A stretch of DNA of 64,000 nt from CAZROT01 sp964601895 (GTDB lineage: Bacteria > Pseudomonadota > Gammaproteobacteria > Enterobacterales > Enterobacteriaceae): positions 1-64,000 of the forward strand of contig CAZROT010000011.1 of the NCBI GenBank assembly GCA_964601895.1, read 5' to 3'. Of this stretch, positions 34,580 through 43,622 are shown one piece after another. Numbering within the stretch: position 1 is the first letter of the stretch; every line of letters begins with the position of its first letter. A model generated the notes under the pieces. The model was not told the origin of the DNA. It did not search any database and was given only the letters and a program-made list of their open reading frames with translations. Both the position numbers and the translations under genes were made by a program.

Positions 34580-35194
34580 ATGGTAACAATTAATCCCGTG
34601 TCATATTCCACCAGTAAGGAAACAACCAGTATTAAGGCGGCAAAATCCGGGAAGGACGAATACGAGCGCCAGTTAGAAGCCATGGAAACGGTAAGTACAG
34701 TGGTGGGTGAACTGAAGAGTGTCATTGAAATATTACAAAAACCAGGTGTATCCGCAGATAACGTGAAAGACTTTGTTAATGCCTATAATAAATTTCTCGA
34801 TACCTACTATGCCGTAACCAGATATATTCCGGTAAAACCAGGTTACAGTCCTTCTCCTGATAATGGACCCCTGATTGCTAATGCGATGCTAAAAATGCTG
34901 CAGGGTAATTTAAATAACAGCCTTGGTAGCAAGTTCGGCACAGGAAACGTTAATTCATTAAACAGCCTTGGTATTTCTGTTGAATTAAAAAATAATAAAA
35001 TCAGTCTGGCTGTCGATGACAGCAAACTGCAAAAAGTACTGGCGGAAAATCCTGCTCAGGTCATCAGTTTTCTCGCCGGTGACGGAACAAACACTGGCTT
35101 TGCGACAAAATTTAACAAATTACTTGAGACGGGTGAAAAAAATATTACCGCCGCCACAGATAGCCTTAATGAACTAATCAGGCGCAATAGTTAG
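34580..35194 (+). CDS. Miniature FliD-like protein 1
   Basis: This 204-residue protein matches the flagellar cap protein FliD in its C-terminal domain: FVNAYNKFLDTY at 65-76, a PLIANAMLKMLQGNL stretch, LNSLGISVELKNNKISL at 127-143, and FLAGDGTNTG at 164-173. A short upstream helix (EYERQLEAMETVSTVVGEL) resembles the conserved N-terminal FliD helix. The variable head domains (about 200 residues in real FliD) are absent. There is no Sec signal; the N-terminus MVTINPVSYS is effector-like. GGAGG lies seven bases before the ATG and a strong terminator follows. No other flagellar gene is nearby. The role is unknown. Confidence 0.75.
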   Translation: MVTINPVSYSTSKETTSIKAAKSGKDEYERQLEAMETVSTVVGELKSVIEILQKPGVSADNVKDFVNAYNKFLDTYYAVTRYIPVKPGYSPSPDNGPLIANAMLKMLQGNLNNSLGSKFGTGNVNSLNSLGISVELKNNKISLAVDDSKLQKVLAENPAQVISFLAGDGTNTGFATKFNKLLETGEKNITAATDSLNELIRRNS

Positions 35195-35319
35195 CCACCT
35201 GCCGGCCAGCCGAAAAGGCACGCGCTGGACAACAATAATCAGACTACATCCGCGCGACAGGTTCCTGCCAAAAGCCGCATCGGCCAGCCAGAAAAGTATA
35301 AATATCGCCAGTCGACGTG

Positions 35320-35347
35320 AAAATACCTGTTACAACAGGTATTTTTT
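35320..35347 (+). terminator. Rho-independent terminator after FliD-like gene 1
   Basis: AAAATACCTG and CAGGTATTTT pair perfectly around a six-base loop, followed by further T residues. It is 125 bases after the stop codon of the first FliD-like gene. Confidence 0.8.
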
Positions 35348-35588
35348 ACGGCATAGCGTTATTAGCATTCCATGGATTTTATTATCGGTAAATATATATT
35401 AACTTATGATATTAATTATATAAACCGTCAATGTTTAAATTAACTTATTTTTAATAGAACAAAAATAAATTTAATTTTGTTAAACCATCTCATAAAATGA
35501 TAATAATTTATTTTATAACAGAATATTGGTAATTTTTTTTTATAACAAATTGAATTCATTAAAAAATAATATAAATTTCATCTATTTT

Positions 35589-35617
35589 AATGAGCGTTAT
35601 ATTATATTTATTTTCAA
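35589..35617 (+). promoter_or_regulatory. Shared upstream element, copy 2
   Basis: AATGAGCGTTATAT, then two or three differing positions, then ATTTATTTTCA, matches 34472-34500. It ends about 100 bases before the ATG of FliD-like gene 2. Absent upstream of the third FliD-like gene. Confidence 0.5.
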
Positions 35618-35717
35618 TAAAAATAAATATACTCAACCATAAATAAATTACTTATTTTATTCCTGATAAAATTTTAAAACATTCATATATACAGCTGTGA
35701 CAGTAGAGGTAGTTATC

Positions 35718-36401
35718 ATGGCAATAATCAATAATAATTCTTACCTTAATGGAATAAATTTTCATTCTGCTAGTGCCGTTCAGAGAAATAATGAAGAAAA
35801 ATTACGTAAACTGTATAGCGAAAAAGCAAAATATGAAAACCAGGCTTATGCATGGGATGACATAACAGTTGCTCTGAAGGATCTGCGCTTTGCCACAATA
35901 AGCCTGGAAAGTGTCACAGCAGAATCACTGAAATCCACTCTTACAGCATTTGTCGATGCTTATAATGAATTCAGACACATCAGAGACCATCATGCTCACG
36001 GAGCATTACGTGGCAGTAGTATGCTGAATGCCATAGAAAATCAGCTGCAACGCGGCGTCATCAGACTGCGTGACCTTGATATTGGTATCACTCTGGTAAA
36101 AGGCAAGTTACTCATTAATAATGCAGAATTAGATAACGCTGTGGAGAATAACGCGGAATCAATCGTCAACTTTCTAAAGGTTGACAGCACAACTGAGAGC
36201 TTTAAAAGCACAATGTATCGTGCACTGGATAATGCCCTGCGTCCAGCACAATCTGGCATGATCGAAGGTATGATTGCAGGCGCCATGCTCACTATAAAAA
36301 ATCAATTAATGCACCTTGATCGCAATATCCAGATAACTGAAAATCTGCTGGCTGCCCGACAGAAAATCGCGGGTAACAATCAGACTCATCATACAATTTA
36401 A
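35718..36401 (+). CDS. Miniature FliD-like protein 2
   Basis: This 227-residue protein has both conserved FliD ends. The N-terminal helix at residues ~27-58 (EEKLRKLYSEKAKYENQAYAW then ALKDL) follows the FliD_N pattern of anchoring helices. The C-terminal domain has FVDAYNEF at 78-85, RDLDIGITLVKGKLLI at 118-133 and SIVNFL near 148-153. A terminal coiled-coil helix at 186-216 (IAGAMLTIKNQLMHLDRNI) corresponds to the FliD C-terminal D0/D1 helix. The head domains are missing. The ATG at 35718 has AGAGG eight bases upstream; a GTG at 35697 is less likely. Same strand as gene 1, sharing an upstream element. Confidence 0.72.
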   Translation: MAIINNNSYLNGINFHSASAVQRNNEEKLRKLYSEKAKYENQAYAWDDITVALKDLRFATISLESVTAESLKSTLTAFVDAYNEFRHIRDHHAHGALRGSSMLNAIENQLQRGVIRLRDLDIGITLVKGKLLINNAELDNAVENNAESIVNFLKVDSTTESFKSTMYRALDNALRPAQSGMIEGMIAGAMLTIKNQLMHLDRNIQITENLLAARQKIAGNNQTHHTI

Positions 36402-36691
36402 CGCCCCTCCCGCAGCAAATAGATGAGGCATTATTATCATTGCACAAATAACCCAGGATAGTGCATATCCTGAAATCAGCAATGAAAATAATGCCATTTA
36501 TCGCAATATGACGCCCGACAGCCTGTTTCGCGATACTGCCGGATATGGGGCTTTTTAAGACAATATCAGCCAATACCATGTGCTACCGCGGACAACCACT
36601 GCCTGCGGTATCATGCAGGCAGATTCTATCATGCACTAGTGTTGCGTATCCAGGCAGGTATAACCACTTCCCGATGCAGCAACATACTATT

Positions 36692-38503
36692 TTAATACGC
36701 CTGCTTCATTGCCAGAGGAACAAATTCCTGCAGAACTGCCTGTTTTAATAAAGCTGGCGGCAATAAACCCTGTTTAATAATGAAATCATGAAAGGCTTTC
36801 TGCTTGAATTTATCGCCCAGTAGTAATTCCGTCTGTGTCCTGAGTGAACGCAGCTGCATATAACCATAATAGTACGCAGTGGCCTGACCGGGCATTTTGA
36901 AGGCATAGCGATCAACTTCTGATTGCGCAAAAGGCTCAGAAAGCGCCAGGTTATGCAGAAGAAATTGCATTGCCTGTTCAGGTGTAATCTGGCCCAGATT
37001 AATCATAGGGTCAAGAAAGGCACGTGCCGTACGCAGCAGGCGAAACTGCAGGGACACAAGCTGCCCTTCTGCTGGCATAAATGGCAGCATCATTGCTTCT
37101 GAGTAAACACCCCATCCTTCAGCGTTGACACTGTTAAAGGCGAAATGTGCCCGTGCAATGGATGTGCCCTGTTCAACCATAGAAGCAAACTGCAGTTCAT
37201 GGCCAGGCCGTGCTTCATGCGCTGACAGCGTCCAGGCCATGGCATCATAATTAAAATCATCCATTGCCGCTTCAGATTTCGCATTAGGATTGGAAAGGGG
37301 AATAACAAATTCACCATATTCACCGCTATTATCAATAAGACGTGGAGGACTCATAAAAGGCACGGGAATGGAAGCCGCTTCACCTTCTGTCGCAGTACGA
37401 ATAATCACTCCGCGATCAGGAAGCGTAATCAAATTTTCACGGCGGATAATCGCTTCAATCTCTTTTAATCTTGTCTGATAATGCGGGATAAGCGCCTGCG
37501 GCGCGAGTGAGCGCTTTTTCAATTCCTTAATAACATCGCGCCAGTCAGAAGAGGGCAACTGATGTTGCGTGGCAATAGCACCCGCAATGATTTGCATCTG
37601 TTCCCGAATTTCCTGATAGTCAAATGCAGCATGCTCAATGAGCATTTCAGGCGCCACATCGACGCCAACATTTTTCAGCCTGTCCCGGTATAATTCTGGA
37701 GGTAAACGAACTTCAATGCGGGCGCGCGGTAAGATAGTGGATAGCACAAAAGCATCGTAATCATGCATCTGTGCAGAAAGCCTGGCAAAACTTTCTTCCC
37801 AGCCTTCCAGCTTGCTGTTTTTGAACAAATCAGCAATGCTTTTTAAGTAACTCTCTGTATTATTAAGATTTTCTTTAACTTCATCGATATAGGGCCCAAT
37901 CAGTTTCGGGTTTTTCAGTGATTCAGTGACGCGCTCACGTGCCAGTTCTGTAATGGGCTTATAGCCTGCTTCCATGCCCGCATAACGACGTAAGCGTGTT
38001 AACGCATGCGCCTGCCTGGCGGGTTTGTTGCGCGCATCCAGTACATAATCCAGGCCATTGTAAACCAGCCGCCCGACATCCACATAGTTCAGCAGGTGCT
38101 GGTACTGTAAACGCATACTCTCCATTTCGCGGGTACAGGATGCAATCATAAGGTCGAGATCCTGCTGAACCTGCACGTCTTTTTCACTTTTACGCAAAAC
38201 ACGCAGAGCGGCCAGTTGTTTTTTAATATCGGCCTGTTCACGCCGGTAAACATCAGGCTTCAAATCTGCGACGGCAATATCGTACTGCTCTTCTCCCAGA
38301 AATGAGGCTTGTTCAGGAGAATATTTTGCCAGCATTTCCAGTAAGGGTTTTGCTAAAACGTTGCTGCGTGCTACCCATTCGGCAGTGGCAGTGGCAGTGG
38401 CAGTGGCAGTGGCAGTGGCAGTGGCAGTGGCAGTGGCAGCCACAGCAGAACAGGAAAATAAAACAAGCAAACAGCCGATTGGACGTAATAAAAAGCGGAG
38501 CAT
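36692..38503 (-). CDS. DUF885 family exported protein with Thr-Ala repeat
   Basis: This is a 603-residue exported protein. Residues 1-23 form a signal peptide (LLRPIGCLLVLFSCSAVAA). It is followed by a Thr-Ala repeat of about ten units encoded by a perfect hexanucleotide array (38381-38440). The rest is a DUF885 domain with the HEARPGH motif (H429, E430, H435), a likely zinc site as in metallopeptidase-like members. DUF885 proteins are usually ~580-600 residues, so length is normal. The repeat lies exactly at the signal-cleavage region. Substrate unknown. Confidence 0.8.
   Translation of the reverse strand: MLRFLLRPIGCLLVLFSCSAVAATATATATATATATATATAEWVARSNVLAKPLLEMLAKYSPEQASFLGEEQYDIAVADLKPDVYRREQADIKKQLAALRVLRKSEKDVQVQQDLDLMIASCTREMESMRLQYQHLLNYVDVGRLVYNGLDYVLDARNKPARQAHALTRLRRYAGMEAGYKPITELARERVTESLKNPKLIGPYIDEVKENLNNTESYLKSIADLFKNSKLEGWEESFARLSAQMHDYDAFVLSTILPRARIEVRLPPELYRDRLKNVGVDVAPEMLIEHAAFDYQEIREQMQIIAGAIATQHQLPSSDWRDVIKELKKRSLAPQALIPHYQTRLKEIEAIIRRENLITLPDRGVIIRTATEGEAASIPVPFMSPPRLIDNSGEYGEFVIPLSNPNAKSEAAMDDFNYDAMAWTLSAHEARPGHELQFASMVEQGTSIARAHFAFNSVNAEGWGVYSEAMMLPFMPAEGQLVSLQFRLLRTARAFLDPMINLGQITPEQAMQFLLHNLALSEPFAQSEVDRYAFKMPGQATAYYYGYMQLRSLRTQTELLLGDKFKQKAFHDFIIKQGLLPPALLKQAVLQEFVPLAMKQAY
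38381..38440. repeat. Hexanucleotide microsatellite (GGCAGT x9 + GGCAGC)
   Basis: Ten contiguous 6-bp units span 60 bases inside the DUF885 gene. Unit-number changes would keep the reading frame and change the length of the Thr-Ala stretch after the signal peptide. Confidence 0.95.
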
Positions 38504-38760
38504 AGATTTTCCTAAATTGAGCCAGACGGTTAGGGAGCAGTATAACAGTCATACATAATGGCATGCCTGAGTTAAACAGGCTGCAAGAGCCGTATTCTGT
38601 CATCCTCACGGCACCAGAAAAAGAGATGGCGGTCAGGAAAATACATTTTTCATTAAGAAAACAAGCCGTTTTTTAATCGCAGGATACTAAAATTGATGCG
38701 CTATCGGACGTGATAGCGTCGTGGCCGCTGGCATTAATTAAATAGTGCAACAACAAAATA

Positions 38761-39576
38761 TTAAAAGCGATAACCGGGATATTTTCCATATGTGTGATTA
38801 TCAGGGGTACCGTATTTCAGCATGTTATCTGTGAAGTCTGCTACCTGGCTCAGAACTGCATTCACATCGGTATTACTATCCACCACTATATTAAAGAGCT
38901 TAACTGTACATATTTTTATAAGATTCTTCTGAGCTGCCTTAGCTTCTGGAGTTCTGGGCGCGGGGCATATTGCCTGCACTTGAGAGCATACGGCCATAGT
39001 CAGTCCACTTGTTGCTGCACCGCCTATTTTCTCAAGTTGTGCATGGTCAGGTATTTGCTGTTGTGCGTTATCTCCATCGCCGGTAACTAATGCCTTTTCC
39101 TGCAGAGAAAAGTAGATTATTTCCCCCTTACAGGCTGAAGAAACATTAACCTGATCAGCCGCATTTTTATTTTTATTAAATTCTATTATAATGTTATCTA
39201 TCAAACGGTTAGCCATGCCAGGCAGATACCTTTGCTTTTCCTGATCTATCCACTCCCGTTTCTTGTCTGCGTATGAGATGCCTGCCTTTTTTTCAGCAAC
39301 TGATGGATGCCAGTTTTTTTTCAATGCTGATAACGCATTCCTGCAAATAAGCTGCTGCTGTTTATCTAATGGACTCTGCGCTAAGCTGCCCGATAAGCTC
39401 ATTGTCGGCCTTTTTTTTGCTTCAGGTGGCTGCTTTTGCTCCTGACATGAAAAAATGCTGGTGGAATTTTTTATCTGCCCTATCTTCGATACAACCATTG
39501 AAACAAATGAAAATAACGTCGTTTCTGCAGACGCAGGTGTGCATGGCTTAATGCGTGGTGTGGTCAATATCAGCAT
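38761..39576 (-). CDS. Orphan cysteine-containing hypothetical protein
   Basis: This is a 271-residue protein without a family I recognise. The frame is open to 39711, but the first 45 codons are not protein-like and the ATG at 39576 has an AAGAGAAAAG purine tract before it. The N-terminus MLILTTPRIKPCTPAS is not a Sec signal. Seven cysteines are spread through the protein, and the C-terminal part is hydrophilic. A short Gly/Ala-rich hydrophobic stretch (GGAATSGLTMAVC) lies near residue 190. It sits in an AT-rich pocket between the DUF885 gene and rpiA, like the other orphans. Function unknown. Confidence 0.5.
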   Translation of the reverse strand: MLILTTPRIKPCTPASAETTLFSFVSMVVSKIGQIKNSTSIFSCQEQKQPPEAKKRPTMSLSGSLAQSPLDKQQQLICRNALSALKKNWHPSVAEKKAGISYADKKREWIDQEKQRYLPGMANRLIDNIIIEFNKNKNAADQVNVSSACKGEIIYFSLQEKALVTGDGDNAQQQIPDHAQLEKIGGAATSGLTMAVCSQVQAICPAPRTPEAKAAQKNLIKICTVKLFNIVVDSNTDVNAVLSQVADFTDNMLKYGTPDNHTYGKYPGYRF

Positions 39577-39899
39577 GGTCTTTTCTCTTACAATATAATA
39601 TCTGCTGGCGTTAAGGGTAGTTAACACCAGACAATTTAAGACATAGTCAATGTGCGATAATAGTAATAAACAATAATTAGTAGCACCATAAAATAACGGC
39701 CAATACACCATATCCCATAATCATGCTGTTGCTATGCAGCGCCAGCACGGTGCCAGGATAGCCTGCCATTAAATAATACGGTTGTCGTACACTAGTTTGT
39801 GGCAATTGGATACAATCGATGAGGCACATAACCTATGATGCTTTTCATCATCATTCGTAAATTCAGTAAGATAGCTAATATTAAAGGGTTGAATTTATC
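39577..39899. other. Intergenic region upstream of rpiA
   Basis: About 320 bases with no gene. It contains AT-rich promoter-like sequence on both strands for the divergent orphan and rpiA genes. No operator or RNA element was recognised. Confidence 0.4.
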
Positions 39900-40556
39900 A
39901 TGACACAGGATGAACATAAAAAAGCCGCTGCCCGGGCAGCGCTGGACTATATCAGACCAGGTAGCATTGTTGGTGTCGGCACAGGTTCAACGGTTGCGCA
40001 TTTCATCGATGCACTCGCGTCAGTGAACTACCCTATTGAGGGAGTTGTTTCCAGCTCTGAAGCGTCCAGTGAAAAACTAAAACATATCGGTATTCAGCCA
40101 CTTGACTGCAATGATGTGGATATACTGGATATCTATGTTGATGGCGCAGATGAAATTAATGGCCAGATGCAAATGATCAAAGGAGGAGGAGCGGCTCTGA
40201 CGCGCGAAAAAGTACTTGCTGCCATCGCCCGAAAATTTATCTGTATTATTGATGAATCCAAACAGGTTGATGTCCTCGGCAGGTTCCCGCTACCCGTTGA
40301 AGTCATCCCCATGGCACGTGCTTATGTCGCGCGTGAATTAATTAAGCTGGGTGGTTCGCCGCACTATCGACAAAATGTCCTCACCGATAACGGTAACCGT
40401 ATCCTTGATGTGCACAATTTGAAAATTATCGATGCGATTGGGCTGGAAGACAGCATCAGCCGCATTCCCGGAGTAGTCACAGTAGGCCTGTTTGCCAGAC
40501 GGGGTGCTGATGTGCTACTTGTGGGGACAGACCAGGGCGTACGTACCCTTACATAA
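39900..40556 (+). CDS. rpiA: Ribose-5-phosphate isomerase A
   Basis: This 218-residue enzyme interconverts ribose-5-phosphate and ribulose-5-phosphate in the pentose phosphate pathway (E. coli RpiA 219). Phosphate-binding GVGTGSTVAHFI is at residues ~22-33; the catalytic DGADEING and KGGGAALTREKV motifs follow. The rpiA-serA order is conserved in enterics, here interrupted by a 143-bp MITE-like element. Confidence 0.96.
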   Translation: MTQDEHKKAAARAALDYIRPGSIVGVGTGSTVAHFIDALASVNYPIEGVVSSSEASSEKLKHIGIQPLDCNDVDILDIYVDGADEINGQMQMIKGGGAALTREKVLAAIARKFICIIDESKQVDVLGRFPLPVEVIPMARAYVARELIKLGGSPHYRQNVLTDNGNRILDVHNLKIIDAIGLEDSISRIPGVVTVGLFARRGADVLLVGTDQGVRTLT

Positions 40557-40568
40557 CCTTTTCCCACC

Positions 40569-40711
40569 AGACCTCTTGCGACACTCGCTGAAGAGAAGCT
40601 GTGCGAGGATGAGCGGCACACAGAGCCGGAATGTACACGAAGTACATGAGGATTCGAGTACCGCACCGACAACGCATTGATTCTCTCACAGTAGAGTGTC
40701 GAAAGAGGTCT
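40569..40711. mobile_element. 143-bp MITE-like element between rpiA and serA
   Basis: The ends AGACCTCTTGCGACACTC (40569) and GAGTGTCGAAAGAGGTCT (ending 40711) are inverted repeats matching at 17 of 18 positions. Imperfect pairing continues inwards (CTGAAGAGAA against CTGTGAGAGAA). It has no coding capacity. No target duplication is obvious. The terminal sequence has the look of an IS5-type end, so a parent IS elsewhere in the genome is expected. Confidence 0.65.
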
Positions 40712-40731
40712 ATTAATCATGAGGCCATAAC

Positions 40732-41973
40732 ATGACACGAGTTTCACTGGAGAAAGAGAAAATAAAATTCCTGTTACTGGAAGGTATTCACCAGAGTGCT
40801 GTTGACAGTCTGCACGCAGCCGGATATGACAACATTCACTGCCACAAAGGCGCACTGGACAGTGCATCACTACAGGATGCCATCCAGGACGTTCATTTTA
40901 TCGGCATTCGTTCACGTACGCAGCTGACACAGGAAATTTTTACGGCAGCCCGAAAGCTGGTCGCCGTGGGCTGTTTTTGCATTGGTACCAATCAGGTTGA
41001 TTTAGTCACGGCAGCACAGCGTGGTATTCCGGTATTTAACGCTCCTTTCTCCAGTACAAGGTCAGTGGCAGAAATGGTATTAGGTGAATTGTTATTAATG
41101 TGTCGTGGTGTTCCGCTGGCAAATGCCCGCATGCATCAGGGTCAGTGGAATAAGCAGGTTGCGGGTGCCTGTGAAGCCAGAGGAAAAAAACTGGGAATCA
41201 TTGGTTACGGACACATTGGCACCCAACTGGGTATTCTGGCGGAAAATATCGGTATGCAGGTTTTTTTTCACGATATTGAAATTAAGCTGCCTTTGGGAAA
41301 TGCGCAGCAGTTAGCAAGCCTCGATGAATTACTCAGTGTGGCAGATGTTGTCAGTCTGCACGTTCCCCAAACACCAGCCACCAGCAATATGATAGGCACA
41401 AAACAGCTGGCATTAATGAAACCCGGTGCACTGCTTATCAATGCATCACGAGGCAATGTGGTAGATATTGCTGCCCTGTGCGCTGCATTATCACGTCATC
41501 ATCTGTCCGGCGCCGCACTCGATGTCTTCCCAGAAGAACCCGCCAGCAATCAGGATCCATTTCATTCACCGTTGTGTGAATTTGACAATGTTCTGCTGAC
41601 ACCACACATTGGCGGTTCAACCCGGGAAGCGCAGGAAAATATTGGCGTGGAAGTAACGGGTAAGTTATTAAAGTATTGTGATAATGGCTCTACGCTGTCT
41701 GCCGTGAATTTCCCTGAAGTGTCGTTACCTGCCCATGGCCATGAAACGCGCCGGTTACTGCATATTCATGAGAATCGCCCCGGGATACTGACTGCCATTA
41801 ACCAGGTCTTTGCACAACCCGGAATAAATATCGCCGCGCAATATCTGCAGACGTGCGCTGACATAGGTTATGTGGTAATTGATGTTGAAACGTCAGACAA
41901 CTGTCATATTGAACAGGCATTACAGTTAATGAAAGACATACCGGGTACTGTACGTGCACGCCTGCTTTACTAA
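40732..41973 (+). CDS. serA: D-3-phosphoglycerate dehydrogenase
   Basis: This 413-residue NAD enzyme starts serine synthesis (E. coli SerA 410). The nucleotide-binding LGIIGYGHIGTQLGILAE is near residue 155. Catalytic Arg, Glu and His lie in NASRGNVVD, DVFPEEP and LTPHIGGST. The C-terminal ACT domain (LLHIHENRPGILTAINQVF) mediates feedback inhibition by serine. Complete and typical. Confidence 0.96.
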   Translation: MTRVSLEKEKIKFLLLEGIHQSAVDSLHAAGYDNIHCHKGALDSASLQDAIQDVHFIGIRSRTQLTQEIFTAARKLVAVGCFCIGTNQVDLVTAAQRGIPVFNAPFSSTRSVAEMVLGELLLMCRGVPLANARMHQGQWNKQVAGACEARGKKLGIIGYGHIGTQLGILAENIGMQVFFHDIEIKLPLGNAQQLASLDELLSVADVVSLHVPQTPATSNMIGTKQLALMKPGALLINASRGNVVDIAALCAALSRHHLSGAALDVFPEEPASNQDPFHSPLCEFDNVLLTPHIGGSTREAQENIGVEVTGKLLKYCDNGSTLSAVNFPEVSLPAHGHETRRLLHIHENRPGILTAINQVFAQPGINIAAQYLQTCADIGYVVIDVETSDNCHIEQALQLMKDIPGTVRARLLY

Positions 41974-42050
41974 AAGCTAACAGAGCCACCGCACACCCTA
42001 AGGTACTGAAAAATTTTGCAGGCAGGTGCTCTGTCAGGAACAACAGCGTG

Positions 42051-43019
42051 TTAACCACATGACTGCAGTGGGCAGTGCGGCGGTTGCCGTGGAGGATCTA
42101 TCTGAACGGTGATGTGATCGATGGTATAGCGCTCGCGTAATGTCCTGGACACCAGTTCGGGAAGCGTCAATGGATCTGTGCCTGCCGCAGGGATCACATG
42201 AATGGTTGCCACCCTGATATTATCAGCAAGGGTCCATACATGAAAATGCCCTACTTCTGCAATGCCAGACAGAGCAGCAATTTCTGACTCTGCAGCTTTG
42301 ATATCAAGCCCCTTCGGCACGGCCTGCAACAGAATCGAGACAGATTCTGTAATAAGCCCCCATGTGGAACGAATGACCAGCACAGCAACCAGCACGGAAA
42401 GAATAGGGTCGAGTATCATCCAGCCTGTCAGCATGATGCCCACGGCAGCGATGATAGCGCCGACAGAGCCGAGTAAGTCACCAATAACATGCAGCAACGC
42501 GCCACGCAGGTTGCCATCCCCCAGATGGCCTCGCCAGAGAACAAAAGCACCTGTGATATTGACAAAAAGTCCGATGATGGCAACAAGCAGCATAGGGCCT
42601 GCAAGAATTTCTGCAGGTGCGCGCAGGCGCTCAATGGCTTCCCAGATAATCCAGACAACCAGTAGCATCAGGGCGGCACCATTCGCCAGAGCCGCCAGAA
42701 CACGTACCCGGTGAAATCCGTAAGTCCGCATCGCATCGGGAGCACGTGCGGCAATGCGGTAGGCAACCAAGGCAAGCAACAGTGCTGTTGCATCTGATAC
42801 CATGTGTCCGGCATCCGCAATAAGTGCCAGTGAGCCGGATAACCAGCCTCCGACAGCCTGAACAGCCGCATAACCTGCCGTCATCAGAAAAACGACACGA
42901 ATGCGTTTTTCATTAGCTGCCGTGACTGCAGGCGCATGATGATGACCAGCATGGCCATGGGCATGATGATGGTCTGCGTGTGCATGATGATGTCCGTGAT
43001 GTGATGCTGAATTGTTCAT
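42051..43019 (-). CDS. zitB: Zinc exporter of the CDF family (ZitB-like)
   Basis: This is a 322-residue inner-membrane cation exporter (E. coli ZitB 313). The N-terminus is a His-rich tail (HHGHHHAHADHHHAHGHAGHHH) that may buffer zinc. TM2 has the metal ligands ADAGHMVSDA, and TM5 has HVIGDLLGSVGA. The cytoplasmic C-terminal domain is present, unlike in the shorter CDF at 13168. It stands downstream of cueR/copA on the same strand, forming a heavy-metal resistance block. The base composition is visibly more GC-rich than the neighbouring accessory genes. Confidence 0.88.
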   Translation of the reverse strand: MNNSASHHGHHHAHADHHHAHGHAGHHHAPAVTAANEKRIRVVFLMTAGYAAVQAVGGWLSGSLALIADAGHMVSDATALLLALVAYRIAARAPDAMRTYGFHRVRVLAALANGAALMLLVVWIIWEAIERLRAPAEILAGPMLLVAIIGLFVNITGAFVLWRGHLGDGNLRGALLHVIGDLLGSVGAIIAAVGIMLTGWMILDPILSVLVAVLVIRSTWGLITESVSILLQAVPKGLDIKAAESEIAALSGIAEVGHFHVWTLADNIRVATIHVIPAAGTDPLTLPELVSRTLRERYTIDHITVQIDPPRQPPHCPLQSCG

Positions 43020-43050
43020 GAATATGCTCCCCGTGATATTTTTTTCACAT

Positions 43051-43075
43051 TATACCCTTCGTCTTCCAGGCTGCA
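43051..43075. repeat. Truncated end of the ~128-bp palindromic repeat
   Basis: TATACCCTTCGTCTTCCAG and GCTGCA match the first 25 bases of the repeat copy at 56140. The remainder is missing, so this is a partial copy in the zitB-cueR gap. Confidence 0.55.
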
Positions 43076-43110
43076 TGGATGAATATCTGTGATGTTCGCC
43101 AGTGGCTGTC

Positions 43111-43557
43111 TCAGGTATGTTCCCCCGGCTCACCAAAGCGTCTGGCACTGGGCACAACATGAAACGCCGTACCAGTTTCCAGATCAGCAAGAATAGGACA
43201 ATCGGGCCGTTCATCACCGGCACAGGAGTTTATCAGCGTATTGAGCGTACCCACCATAGCGGCCAGTTCGCTGATTTTCTGCTGCAGACTGGCAATGTGG
43301 TCAAGGGCAATGCGTTTAACATCAACGCTTTGTCTGGCATTCTTCTGCCAGAGTGCCAGCAGCTCTCTAATATCATTTACACTGAAACCCAACGAGCGTG
43401 CACTGCGAATGAATTTCAGAGTATGAACGTCCCTGTCAGACCACATACGATAACCAGACTGAGTGCGAGAGGCTACTCTGATAAGCCCGATACGTTCGTA
43501 GTAACGGATCATTTTAGCTGATACACCAGAAGTTTTAGCAGCTGCACCGATATTCAC
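43111..43557 (-). CDS. cueR: MerR-family copper-responsive regulator CueR
   Basis: This is a 148-residue MerR-type activator. The winged HTH at residues ~1-40 (MNIGAAAKTSGVSAKMIRYYER) is followed by a dimerisation helix. A CAGDERPDCPIL metal loop contains the two Cys spaced as in CueR (C112 and C120 of E. coli), which bind a single Cu(I) or Ag(I). It lies 65 bases downstream of copA on the same strand. E. coli has cueR apart from and divergent to copA, so the arrangement differs. It should activate copA from the 19-bp-spacer promoter. Confidence 0.9.
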   Translation of the reverse strand: MNIGAAAKTSGVSAKMIRYYERIGLIRVASRTQSGYRMWSDRDVHTLKFIRSARSLGFSVNDIRELLALWQKNARQSVDVKRIALDHIASLQQKISELAAMVGTLNTLINSCAGDERPDCPILADLETGTAFHVVPSARRFGEPGEHT

Positions 43558-43622
43558 CCTGTCTCTCCTGTATTATGTACTCTGTGTTGTTGCACGGGTA
43601 ATGACAATCCATAGTTAGTTTT

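Larger units (their letters stand above)
35195..35717. other. Very AT-rich spacer between FliD-like genes 1 and 2
   Basis: About 520 bases with no gene. It holds the terminator at 35320-35347 and the shared upstream element at 35589-35617. The sequence from 35380 to 35690 is almost entirely A/T, as is common for silenced (H-NS-bound) acquired genes, though that is inference. Confidence 0.5.

Noticed and set aside
36427..36558. Protein-like 43-codon plus-strand frame after FliD-like gene 2
   Set aside because: No usable start codon; may be a remnant but cannot be assigned.
38381..38440. Tandem array considered as a CRISPR
   Set aside because: Units are 6 bp without spacers and lie inside a coding sequence.
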